Below, piece by piece: positions 6,946-14,057 of a DNA stretch of 14,082 nt (within the stretch, counting starts at the first letter, position 1; every line of letters starts with the position of its first letter). The notes beneath the pieces were generated by a model. That model was not told the origin of the DNA, made no database searches, and saw nothing but the letters and a program-made list of their open reading frames with translations. A program made the position numbers and the translations under genes. Location: the NCBI GenBank assembly GCA_022784805.1, contig JALFYG010000211.1, positions 1 through 14,082 on the forward strand, written 5' to 3'. This DNA is from Spirochaetales bacterium. GTDB lineage: Bacteria > Spirochaetota > Spirochaetia > Sphaerochaetales > Sphaerochaetaceae.

Positions 6946-8814
6946 GTGAACATACTGAGCATAGAAAACTTAGAGAAAACGGTTAAAGACGAACCATTAT
7001 TTGAGAATGTAACCCTTGGCTTGGAAAGCGGGGAGAAAGTTGGAATCGTGGGAAAAAATGGATGTGGAAAATCCACATTCCTCCGCACTATTTCAGGTGA
7101 GATCATGCCAGATGAAGGAAAGGTATCTCTCAGAAGCGGCACCAACATGGTGATGCTTGAACAGAATGTAACATACCCTGAAGGCTGCACCGTAATGGAG
7201 TATCTTTACCTTTCCAAAGATAAGAATATAGAAACTCTGAAAGAGTATCATAAGGCATTGGATAGAGGAGACGAGAAGGCATATACAGCTCTTGGTGAGA
7301 AAATAGAGAAAGAGAATCTCTGGGATATAGAGAGATCTTTTCTTGCATCCATCACTGATATGGGGGAAGACTTCTCTTCTGAAAGCAGAATGGATTCTCT
7401 TTCAGGTGGAGAGCAGAAGAAGGTTGCCATAGCAAGAGCCTTTGCCCTTCGTCCTGGACTTTTGTTATTGGATGAACCTACCAACCACTTGGACATAAAG
7501 AGTGTCGAGTACATAGAGTCTTGGATCAAGGCTACTCCTATCTCAGTAATCATCGTCACCCACGACCGTCATATTCTCAATGAGTGCTGCTCAACAATCT
7601 GGGAACTGGATAGAAAGCATTTCTATAGGCATCCCGGTTCTTTCTCTGCCTACCTTGAAAGAAAAGAAGAAAGAATCGTAATGAATGAGAAGGAGCAGCA
7701 AAGGCTCCAGACCATTCTTCGTAGGGAATTAAAGTGGCTTATGAGAGGGCCACAGGCAAGAACAGGTAAGGATAAGAATAGAAAAGACAGGATCGAAGAG
7801 ATGCAGTCCTCCCTTGAAAAAGTCAGGGACGATAAGATGACAGAGTTCTCATCTTTGGAAAGAAGACTGGGTAAGAAGATTCTTGATCTTGATAGCGTGG
7901 GTAAGAGTTACGATGGGAAGACTCTCTTCTCTGACTTCACTTTCTCTTTCACCAAAGGTATGAAGATAGGCCTCGTTGGCAACAATGGAAGCGGTAAGTC
8001 CACGCTTCTTGATATTATGGATGGAAGAACTCTTCCCGATAATGGAAGCGTAGACAAAGGCGTCAACACTGTCTTTGGATACTATGACCAGCTTGGAAGG
8101 AACCTGGAGAGTAAGAAGACTGTACTCGAATATGCTCTCACTTATGGAGAGAGAGTCAGATACTCCAAGGGAGAAGATGTAACGACAGCAAGATTCTTGG
8201 AGATATTCGGATTTCCATCATCCATGCACCGCACTCCCATAGAGCTTCTTTCCGGTGGAGAAAGAAGAAGACTCTACCTTATTACGCGTCTTATTTCTAA
8301 TCCAAATTTCCTTCTTCTTGACGAGCCTACCAATGATATCGACATCGAGACAATGGAGAACTTGGAAGATTATATCTCATCATTCCCTGGCTGCGCTGTG
8401 ATATCAAGTCACGACAGAACATTCTTGGACTGTACTGTCGATATGCTCTTTGTTATCGAAGACGAAAAGATTACTCTCTTTCCTGGTAACTATACCCAGT
8501 GGAAAGAAGAGAAAGAAAGAGTTGAAAACGAGAAGAAGACCGCGGAGATAACCAGGGATAAAGAGAGGACAGAGCGCCATAACAGGGAGAAAAAGGGTCT
8601 CACCTATAAAGAAGAGAAAGAGAAAGAAGCTCTTGAGAAAGAAATCGAGGAGCTGGAATCTCTCATAGGTGCCTTGGAAGAATCTTTTGCCACTGCAGAA
8701 AAAACAGAGCTTGGAACCCTCCAGGAGAGAACCAAGCTTTATGAGAGCAAAAAGATTTTGCTGGATGAAAAGACAGAACGCTGGCTTTTCTTGGAGGAGA
8801 AAGCCTCCAATTAG
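6946..8814 (+). CDS. ABC-F ATPase, Uup-like
   Basis: A 622-residue soluble protein with two ATP-binding cassettes and no membrane segments. ABC-F proteins act on the ribosome or, for Uup, have also been linked to DNA branch processing. Cassette 1 has Walker A GKNGCGKS (36-43), signature LSGGE (about 152) and Walker B LLLLDEPTNHLD (about 172-183). Cassette 2 has GNNGSGKS (345-352), LSGGE (about 435) and LLLDEPTND (about 456). The linker contains GPQARTGKDKNRKDR, like the basic linker of Uup relatives. Residues about 515-622 form a highly charged coiled coil, the Uup-type C-terminal domain. The GTG start at 6946 is fixed by homology, since the peptide MNILSIENL opens the first strand; no Shine-Dalgarno sequence precedes it. 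The end overlaps the stop of the convergent gene by four bases. The exact cellular role (translation factor or Uup) is inferred. Confidence 0.93.
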   Translation: MNILSIENLEKTVKDEPLFENVTLGLESGEKVGIVGKNGCGKSTFLRTISGEIMPDEGKVSLRSGTNMVMLEQNVTYPEGCTVMEYLYLSKDKNIETLKEYHKALDRGDEKAYTALGEKIEKENLWDIERSFLASITDMGEDFSSESRMDSLSGGEQKKVAIARAFALRPGLLLLDEPTNHLDIKSVEYIESWIKATPISVIIVTHDRHILNECCSTIWELDRKHFYRHPGSFSAYLERKEERIVMNEKEQQRLQTILRRELKWLMRGPQARTGKDKNRKDRIEEMQSSLEKVRDDKMTEFSSLERRLGKKILDLDSVGKSYDGKTLFSDFTFSFTKGMKIGLVGNNGSGKSTLLDIMDGRTLPDNGSVDKGVNTVFGYYDQLGRNLESKKTVLEYALTYGERVRYSKGEDVTTARFLEIFGFPSSMHRTPIELLSGGERRRLYLITRLISNPNFLLLDEPTNDIDIETMENLEDYISSFPGCAVISSHDRTFLDCTVDMLFVIEDEKITLFPGNYTQWKEEKERVENEKKTAEITRDKERTERHNREKKGLTYKEEKEKEALEKEIEELESLIGALEESFATAEKTELGTLQERTKLYESKKILLDEKTERWLFLEEKASN

Positions 8815-9296
8815 CCTTCGTCGCTACCGAGGGTCTCTTCAGCATCCATAAGCTGGGCGTTTGTCTTACCAGGTATTACTCTCCTGATAAATGGCAATAC
8901 GCCGGAGTATGTCTTACTGAACTCTTCTTCACTCTCCTTGAGAGCAGCCTGCCAAGCTGGGCCAAAGCCTGGTGAGTTGATGGTGAGTCTATCTACAGCC
9001 TTCTGATAAACCTGGAGTCTCTCCATCTCTTTTCTTCCTGGCTTCTGGCTCATAGTCTGAAGAGAGATTCTTAAGTTCTCATTCTGAGTCTTTAGCTCTT
9101 CATTGGACTTCTTAAGCTTCTCAACGCCTTCGCTCTCTATCTCCATTCTGGAAGTAAGCATTTCTTTGTATTTCTTGACATCGCTTTCGCCCTTAATTCT
9201 TGTAGAACGGACTTTAAAGAGATATATGATCCAGATTATTGCTGCTACGCCTAATCCTATTGCTAAACCTATAAAGAAATCATGCCAACTTGTCAT
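8811..9296 (-). CDS. Membrane-anchored coiled-coil protein of unknown function
   Basis: The protein has 161 residues and I do not recognise the family. Residues about 6-27 (FFIGLAIGLGVAAIIWIIYLF) form one N-terminal membrane anchor, followed by a basic stretch that suggests a cytoplasmic body. Residues about 40-85 are a charged coiled coil rich in Glu, Lys and Leu. The C-terminal 60 residues are compact and include FGPAWQAALKESEEEF. The ATG at 9296 has an upstream AAGGTG ribosome-site match. It converges on the ABC-F gene and the two stop codons overlap (8811-8814). A promoter candidate lies at 9380-9408, and the leader would begin with a bulged hairpin of about 12 bp (9336-9367). Confidence 0.75.
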   Translation of the reverse strand: MTSWHDFFIGLAIGLGVAAIIWIIYLFKVRSTRIKGESDVKKYKEMLTSRMEIESEGVEKLKKSNEELKTQNENLRISLQTMSQKPGRKEMERLQVYQKAVDRLTINSPGFGPAWQAALKESEEEFSKTYSGVLPFIRRVIPGKTNAQLMDAEETLGSDEG

Positions 9297-9379
9297 AGTA
9301 CACCTTCTCTTTCTAATGTACTCTATTTTTTGGGCAAAGGAAAGGAAGGTATCACTTCCCTTTCTTTGTATTTTTGATT

Positions 9380-9476
<97 letters not shown>

Positions 9477-9483
9477 TCCTTTG

Positions 9484-9520
9484 AGTCAGAATTTGATACA
9501 ATCAAGTTCTGACTTTTTTT
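9484..9520 (+). terminator. Strong intrinsic terminator after tRNA-Leu
   Basis: A 14-bp stem with one T-G wobble (AGTCAGAATTTGAT pairing with ATCAAGTTCTGACT), a 3-nt ACA loop and a seven-T tract. It begins eight bases past the tRNA. Confidence 0.92.
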
Positions 9521-9644
9521 ATTTCTACACCATAAGGAATTACAAGACCTTCTCTCTAACGTTATTGAACACAGGAGCCCTGAAATAAGGAAAAATCAAG
9601 GTAACTGTTTCAACGATAATGAACAAGTGTTCCCTTCCCCTTTA

Positions 9645-9672
9645 TTATCGTTACATACGTTGTTAACGATAA
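9645..9672. repeat. Inverted 9-bp pair next to the 21-bp array
   Basis: TTATCGTTA (9645-9653) and TAACGATAA (9664-9672) are exact inverted copies with a 10-bp spacer. Their cores (ATCGTT/AACGAT) are variants of the AACGTT core of the adjacent tandem units, so they may be one- or two-sided sites for the same binder. Single related sites occur further left at 9558 (AACGTT) and 9612 (AACGAT). Confidence 0.6.
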
Positions 9673-9680
9673 TTTTTTAA

Positions 9681-9868
9681 AACGTAATACAGTTATCGAA
9701 TAACGTTACACAGGTTTGGATTATCGTTTTACAGTATTTGAATTACGTTACATAGGTTTAGAATAACGTTTTACAGTACTCGAATAACGTTATCGGGTTT
9801 ATGAATAAAGTTATACAGTTAAGGAAAAACGTAACACAGTGTTCAATATCGTTGGGGAGTATAGGAAT
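9681..9868. repeat. Nine tandem degenerate 21-bp units with AACGTT-like cores
   Basis: Units start at 9681, 9702, 9723, 9744, 9765, 9786, 9807, 9828 (20 bp) and 9848. Each opens with a form of WACGTT, most continue YACAG, and most end GAAT or a close variant. The 21-bp step equals two DNA helical turns, so all cores face the same side. The rest of each unit is divergent, suggesting either old duplication or selection on spacing and core. The array lies between the tRNA terminator and the lipoprotein gene. It is not coding (stops in the only long frame) and has no unique spacers, so it is not a CRISPR array. Its function is unknown. Confidence 0.8.
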
Positions 9869-10132
9869 TGGCAACGGTACTATGGGAAAACAGGCCTAAA
9901 TCACATGCCTTGCTCGTTCATGTTCCTATTGGTATCAGAGTATTGATACAGTGATATTAGATTGGTATTTCCTTGAAAAGAAATAATACTTCCTTTTCTT
10001 CTGCCAGTGATATTATGTCGGAACGTTTTCCTTACGACTCACACCCACTTCCTTCCCAATCATTGAAGTCTGAATGATGGAAGCTGCGATAAAACCTACA
10101 AATTGACATTGCAACTATTCCTTCAGCCCCTG
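9869..10132. other. Non-coding remainder of the 600-bp intergenic region
   Basis: No supported gene on either strand. CAGTGATATTA occurs twice as a direct repeat (9949-9959 and 10005-10015), ATTGGTAT occurs twice (about 9928 and 9961), and GTATCA/TGATAC forms a small inverted repeat near 9932-9949. No promoter or RNA fold stands out. Confidence 0.4.
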
Positions 10133-10166
10133 AAAAAACATGACGGCAGATTTCTCCACCGCCATG
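10133..10166 (-). terminator. Intrinsic terminator of the surface lipoprotein gene
   Basis: On the minus strand CATGGCGG pairs with CCGTCATG (8 bp, one G-U) across a 12-nt loop, followed by six T residues. It is about 50 nt past the stop. Confidence 0.88.
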
Positions 10167-10214
10167 TCCAAGAATAAACTATCTTATTTGTCAGGCAAAA
10201 CCTGAATACTTTCA

Positions 10215-12113
10215 TTATTCAACAATCTTCCACTGTACCTGATCCTTAGTAACATTTGGTGCACCCCAAGGAGCATTGGATGCAATTGGGCTTGGGTATT
10301 CTGCTGTATTTACCTGATCAACTTTTATAGTTGTTAAACTTGTACATCCTTTAAAAAGATCATCTGGAAGTGAAGTAATACTGCCAGGATCAACAACAAT
10401 GGACTCAAGTTTTTCGCAATTTAGGAATGCACCTTGTCCAATATATGTGACAGTACCTGGAATTGTGATACTACTATTAAGGCTTGTACATCCATCAAAA
10501 GCGTAACTCCCAATTATAGTAACCTTATTCGGAATATCGATACTCGTAAGATTACTACAACCGCTGAATGCTTGAACTTTAATTTCAGTGACATTATCAG
10601 GAATAGTGACACTCTTTAGATTCCTACAAAATCTGAAAGCCTGACCTTCTATGATAGTAACAGTACTCGGAATTACGTAGCCTTCACCCTCTTTTTTTGC
10701 AGGGTAATGTATTAATCTAGTGGAATCCTTGCTATACAATACTCCATATTCTGCTTTCAAATACGGATTGTTTTCTGAAACGGTTATCGACTCCAGATTT
10801 TGTAGATTTCCCAACATAACACCTTTAATTTCAGTAATTGTACTAGAAAGGCTAATACTCTTAAGTGCATCACATGAATTAAAAGTATTTTCATCAAGAG
10901 TATTGACATTTGCATTTATTACAGCAGACTGGAGTCCACGACAATTTGCAAAAACAGATGTACCCATAGAAGTGACTGTTTCTGGAATAGTGATTTTTAA
11001 GAGATTTGAACAATTGAGAAATGCATTGTTTCCAATAGCTTTGACAGCTATTCCTTCGATAGAATAAGGAATACTGAGAGATATTTCGTCTGTCGAATTC
11101 TTCAATGTATTAGTTGCCTTAACGCTTCCATTTTTATCAATAGTCAAAAGGTCTGTAGTGATATAAACATGGAACTTGTATTCTTTCGTTGAGTATGGGA
11201 GGTTGAATGAAGATCCTGTTTTTGGACTAGTCTCTCCTTCTAATAGCCATCCATAATCGAATCCATCCGGTTTATTTGTTATTGTCGGAAAGTCATAGTC
11301 TTTTCCCCATTCATATTCATTACTTGAGGGAATCAGAACTCCTTTTTCATCGTAGAAAGAAACCGAGATTTTTAGAGTATCGTAGACTGCGTATAGTACA
11401 ACATCTTTTGTTATTGCGGTATCAAAATCATATGCATTCTCAGAATTCTCTGCTGCAGCCCAATGACTGAACTCATATCCTGTCCTAGTTGGATTTTTTT
11501 CTGGTTTTGTTGCCTTTCCTTCAAATTCAACAGGCTGAACCTGGGGAACGTTTTCAGCACCCTCACCACATATGAACGAAATTTTGTATTGGCCTTTTTC
11601 CCAAATAGGATATAACTTCAGATTCCCTTCGATGGCTTTCGAAGAATCATATGCTGTTGTTGAGCCTTTCTCTGTAGACCATCCTATCAAGACATGTCCA
11701 GTCTTTTCAGGTGTTGGCTGAACAACAGATGAGAACTGCTGACCATGATTGGCAGAAGTGGTCGAATATATGCTTGTTCCGTCTTCATTGTAGAATGTGA
11801 CTTTATAAGTGTTGATATCCCATACAGCGACCAATGTAAGGTCGCCTTTTACAGGGGTGTTCAGCTCATAAGCGTCATTCCCTTCAATTGTTTTCCAGTG
11901 ATGGAACTTGTGGCCGGTCTTTTCGGGAACCTTTGCGTCTGTTATGCCGGTGCCTTCTATGACAGTCTTTTTGTCGAAAGGTTCGGCGTCGCCTTCGTCC
12001 AGGAGGAAGGTGACGGTATAGGTTTTGATTTCCGGTTCATCTTCACATGAAACCAGGAACAACGACATCAAGAGAATGATTGCCAGGGGAACCAGCAAAA
12101 ATGTTTTTTTCAT
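10215..12113 (-). CDS. BspA-like leucine-rich repeat lipoprotein with InlB-type repeats
   Basis: A 632-residue predicted surface lipoprotein. The ATG at 12113 is chosen over an upstream in-frame ATG (12137) because AAGGA (12125-12121) sits seven bases before it. The signal peptide (MKKTFLLVPLAIILLMSLF) ends in the lipobox LVSC, with C23 as the lipidated residue. Residues about 29-245 contain three InlB/Listeria-Bacteroides (Flg_new) repeats, each with YxVTF, TGHxFxxW and a closing LYAVW-like strand; a shorter fourth strand set follows. Residues about 335-605 contain about nine BspA-type leucine-rich repeats (IGxxAFxxCxxLxxITIPxxVT), interrupted by one longer unit near residues 450-480. Such proteins usually mediate adhesion or surface interactions in host-associated bacteria. 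It is a monocistronic unit with its own promoter and terminator. Confidence 0.9.
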   Translation of the reverse strand: MKKTFLLVPLAIILLMSLFLVSCEDEPEIKTYTVTFLLDEGDAEPFDKKTVIEGTGITDAKVPEKTGHKFHHWKTIEGNDAYELNTPVKGDLTLVAVWDINTYKVTFYNEDGTSIYSTTSANHGQQFSSVVQPTPEKTGHVLIGWSTEKGSTTAYDSSKAIEGNLKLYPIWEKGQYKISFICGEGAENVPQVQPVEFEGKATKPEKNPTRTGYEFSHWAAAENSENAYDFDTAITKDVVLYAVYDTLKISVSFYDEKGVLIPSSNEYEWGKDYDFPTITNKPDGFDYGWLLEGETSPKTGSSFNLPYSTKEYKFHVYITTDLLTIDKNGSVKATNTLKNSTDEISLSIPYSIEGIAVKAIGNNAFLNCSNLLKITIPETVTSMGTSVFANCRGLQSAVINANVNTLDENTFNSCDALKSISLSSTITEIKGVMLGNLQNLESITVSENNPYLKAEYGVLYSKDSTRLIHYPAKKEGEGYVIPSTVTIIEGQAFRFCRNLKSVTIPDNVTEIKVQAFSGCSNLTSIDIPNKVTIIGSYAFDGCTSLNSSITIPGTVTYIGQGAFLNCEKLESIVVDPGSITSLPDDLFKGCTSLTTIKVDQVNTAEYPSPIASNAPWGAPNVTKDQVQWKIVE

Positions 12114-12120
12114 ACTTTTT

Positions 12121-12125
12121 TCCTT
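12121..12125 (-). promoter_or_regulatory. Ribosome binding site that fixes the lipoprotein start
   Basis: AAGGA on the minus strand is seven bases before the ATG at 12113, which opens a standard MKK signal peptide. Confidence 0.75.
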
Positions 12126-12139
12126 ATGCAATTCCAATG

Positions 12140-12169
12140 ATTATGGAAATAAGGACACAATTGCAACAA
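12140..12169 (-). promoter_or_regulatory. Probable promoter of the lipoprotein gene
   Basis: TTGTTG (12169-12164), 18 bp, CATAAT (12145-12140) on the minus strand. It would give a 5' leader of about 20 nt that carries the AAGGA site. Confidence 0.5.
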
Positions 12170-12256
12170 AAATCAACAGGATTTTCAATTTTTTACACTT
12201 TCTTTCGTGACAAACACTTAGATAAGTCTACACATGTATGATTTTGCTAAATTTAA

Positions 12257-12282
12257 GGCCTACAGCAACAATGCCGTAGACC
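12257..12282 (-). terminator. Hairpin terminator after the recombinase fragment
   Basis: A 10-bp stem (minus-strand GGTCTACGGC with GCTGTAGGCC, two G-U pairs) and a 6-nt loop, 18 nt past the recombinase stop. The U-tract on the minus strand is poor (TTAAATTT), while on the plus strand the hairpin is followed by TTTCTCTCTAATTTTTT, so its direction is uncertain. Confidence 0.5.
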
Positions 12283-12300
12283 TTTCTCTCTAATTTTTTA

Positions 12301-13155
12301 TTAAAGCTCAACCGGTACTTCCATCCCGCTCTTGAACTTCACCCTGAAATTCTTCTTGTCCTTCACGACCATCACATCCACAAGCCCAAGCCATAGGTTT
12401 TCGGAGAATTCAGTGAACAGATCTTCAAATCCGCTTACCTCATCAATGAACCTCTTTATCATCAGCGACCTGCGTCTTCTCTCGGTCAGCTCGTCCTGAA
12501 GCTTATCCTTCTCAGCCAATGCCTCCCTGTACTCTTTTTCCAGCTCTGAGTATCTTCCATCAGCCAGCTCTTTCTCTGTGATCGCGTTCTTTGAGATGTA
12601 GTACTGGAGAAGGACCATTTTCTCGTCAAAGGTGGCAGCAGCCTTTTCAAGTTTTCCTTCAAGCGCTGCAGTATCATCGATCTTGGCCTTTAGGTGGTCC
12701 ATCATATCCAGTGCTGGGCCTTTGTTGGTGACAAGTTTATTTAAGGCTTTGATGAAGACCTCCTTTATCACACCTTCCCTGAGATGGGGAGTGGAACACT
12801 TCTCCTCAGCCTTGAACTTGTTGTTGCACTGCCATACCACACTGCGGTACTTGTCGGTGGAGTGCCAGACTTTGGAGCCGAAGAAACAGCCGCAGTCACT
12901 GCAGACAAGCTTCGAGGTGAATATGGACTTTGAAGAGTGCTGCCTGTTCTCCTTCCTTCTGGCTTCCAGCTCCTGCTGCGCCATCTCAAATTGCTCCGGG
13001 GTGATGATCGCCTCATGGCCGTTCTCAACCAGATATTTCCTCACCTCCCCGTTGTTGGCGCCCCTCCTTGAAAGGAGATCCCTCTTGTATGTCTTCTGGA
13101 GTATGGCGTTTCCGCAGTACTTTTCGTTCTGGAGAATCCTCACCAAACCTTCTGT
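12301..13155 (-). pseudogene. Large serine recombinase, C-terminal part, interrupted by an insertion cassette
   Basis: The open frame runs to the stop at 12301 and shows the end of the Recombinase domain (EGLVRILQNEKYCGN, a hallmark of large serine integrases). A zinc ribbon follows (C82, C85, C107 and C117, counted from the GTG at 13146), then a long coiled coil (about residues 150-230) and a short C-terminal domain. The resolvase catalytic domain is missing because a 902-bp cassette lies at 13156-14057. On the other side of it, 14058-14082 reads AGNEKWST on the same strand, the expected preceding residues. Joining the two sides at a shared ACA gives W-S-T-E-G-L-V-R-I-L, restoring the family's Trp-to-Leu spacing. 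The GTG at 13146 is not a genuine start. GC content is higher than in the lipoprotein gene, consistent with mobile origin. Confidence 0.85.
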
Positions 13156-13229
13156 TGTTAGAGACCACTGATTTCAACCAGAAAATGACCACCGATTTCA
13201 ACCAGTATAAATATCACCGAATTTAACCA
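13156..13229 (+). repeat. Left end of the cassette with three repeat units
   Basis: The units are GACCACTGATTTCAACCA (13163-13180), GACCACCGATTTCAACCA (13187-13204) and TATCACCGAATTTAACCA (13212-13229), with steps of 24 and 25 bp. The innermost copy changes GACC to TATC. Confidence 0.82.
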
Positions 13230-13259
13230 ACAGCTCCATATACAGTAGATCCGATCTAT

Positions 13260-13307
13260 GTTGGTTTATTGTACCTTCGGCAACTTGTCAGTAAGGACTA
13301 AGCCAAC
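13260..13307 (+). other. Long bulged hairpin inside the cassette
   Basis: GTTGGTTTA (13260-13268) pairs with TAAGCCAAC (13299-13307). GT/AC and CCTT/AAGG continue the stem past small bulges, giving 15 pairs and a loop of about 15 nt. No T-tract follows, so it is not a standard terminator. It lies upstream of the ribbon-helix-helix gene and could be an RNA structure or a protein site. Confidence 0.4.
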
Positions 13308-13395
13308 CTGCATGGCTACCGCGTTATTCCCTTGCTCCTGACTTCTTCACTGTAATGCCTATTTTTGGGAATAAAATGGAAATATGAAGACATCC

Positions 13396-13422
13396 TTGCT
13401 TTTATGTGTAACACTGTATAAC
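13396..13422 (+). promoter_or_regulatory. Weak candidate promoter of the ribbon-helix-helix gene
   Basis: TTGCTT (13396-13401) and TATAAC (13417-13422) are spaced only 15 bp, though TG directly precedes the -10. The position, 17 nt before the ATG, is reasonable. Low confidence. Confidence 0.3.
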
Positions 13423-13439
13423 TAACAAGAGATGTAAAA

Positions 13440-13901
13440 ATGAATAGAAGCGTAAGGAACAATATAGCCAGGGAGACCAGAAGGACTGTAGCGGCCATAA
13501 GGCAGAACGCATACGAGTTGTCCAAAGTGCTTGAGGCTGCTAAATACGGAGAAGAGGACAAGCTAGACAATATGCCGGAATCTTTCTCCGAAAGCAGCAA
13601 GGTTGAGGACATGGAGGAGGCCTTGGCGAGGTTTGACGATGCCCTGGATCTCATTTCCTCAGGATTGGACAGCATAAACGATGCGGCGGAGGCCCTTGGC
13701 GTCGAAGTTGACTACAGACCGTCTGCAAGACTGGAAAAGGAGCTACTTTCTGCAGGAAGAAAAGGCGTCAGGTTTCATATGCTGTTGCCTGAAGCTATGA
13801 TGATGGAACTCAGGTCGGTCTCGGAGGCTTCAGGTGTAAGCAAGAATGAAATAGTATGCAGGGCTTTGAAGGAATACCTGTCAGGAACAGACCACATGTG
13901 A
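13440..13901 (+). CDS. Ribbon-helix-helix DNA-binding protein, passenger of the insertion cassette
   Basis: The protein has 153 residues. Residues about 107-147 (VRFHMLLPEAMMMELRSVSE, then SGVSKNEIVCRALKEYL) fit the Arc/MetJ/CopG ribbon-helix-helix pattern: a beta strand, a helix, the turn with SKNE, and a second helix. Residues 1-85 are helical and charged, probably a dimer or partner-binding region. Ribbon-helix-helix proteins are dimeric DNA-binding repressors, antitoxins or plasmid factors; no toxin gene is adjacent. The gene occupies the position where an IS21 element would carry istA/istB. The ribosome site is weak (AAGAG, then ATG). The high use of AGG and AGA codons fits a mobile origin. 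The target is unknown; the cassette's own 18-bp end repeats are a possibility. Confidence 0.75.
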   Translation: MNRSVRNNIARETRRTVAAIRQNAYELSKVLEAAKYGEEDKLDNMPESFSESSKVEDMEEALARFDDALDLISSGLDSINDAAEALGVEVDYRPSARLEKELLSAGRKGVRFHMLLPEAMMMELRSVSEASGVSKNEIVCRALKEYLSGTDHM

Positions 13902-13979
13902 AATCGTTTATTTATTATATTGTACTGTTTCTACCGGAAATATACATTCCATATGATCGTAATTGCATAGATGGTTCAT

Positions 13980-14057
13980 TGGTTGAAATAGGTGATACAA
14001 GTAACAGTGGTTAAAATAGTTGATACTTTTTTTGGTTAAAATTGGTGGTCGTTAACA
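13980..14057 (-). repeat. Right end of the cassette with three inverted repeat units
   Basis: Read on the plus strand: TGGTTGAAATAGGTGATA (13980-13997), TGGTTAAAATAGTTGATA (14008-14025) and TGGTTAAAATTGGTGGTC (14033-14050), then GTTAACA to 14057. They are inverted relative to the left-end units. Again only the outermost copy keeps the GACC (GGTC) edge. Confidence 0.82.

Larger units (their letters stand above)
13156..14057. mobile_element. IS21-ended insertion cassette without transposase, carrying a ribbon-helix-helix gene
   Basis: The ends begin TGTTA and close TAACA, and the outer 24 bp of the two ends match at 19 positions when inverted. Each end contains three copies of an 18-bp repeat (best copy GACCACCGATTTCAACCA) at about 24-28 bp steps, in mirror orientation, the arrangement of IS21-family transposase-binding ends. 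There is no istA or istB. The only credible gene is a 153-residue ribbon-helix-helix protein. The flanks show CTGT on the left and GTGT on the right, a 4-bp duplication with one mismatch, and together they rebuild a serine recombinase frame. The unit is best described as a non-autonomous mobile insertion cassette that needs an IS21-like element in trans. Confidence 0.78.

Noticed and set aside
9336..9367. Bulged hairpin as a rho-independent terminator
   Set aside because: No gene ends nearby on the plus strand and the stem is bulged; it fits better as the 5' leader of the minus-strand gene.
9681..9868. 21-bp array as a coding heptad repeat (N-V-x-Q-x-x-N)
   Set aside because: The unit length is a multiple of three and one frame reads heptads, but TAG stops occur at 9753 and 9759, one unit is 20 bp, and there is no start codon with a ribosome site.
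9681..9868. CRISPR array
   Set aside because: The units are contiguous and degenerate, with no constant repeat alternating with unique spacers, and no cas genes are in the window.
12632..13171. 179-residue plus-strand frame over the recombinase
   Set aside because: It is antisense to the recombinase zinc ribbon and coiled coil, with no domain and no ribosome site of its own.
13316..13675. 119-residue minus-strand frame opposite the ribbon-helix-helix gene
   Set aside because: It has low-complexity Ser/Leu composition, no recognisable domain and overlaps a gene with a clear DNA-binding motif; it is an antisense shadow.
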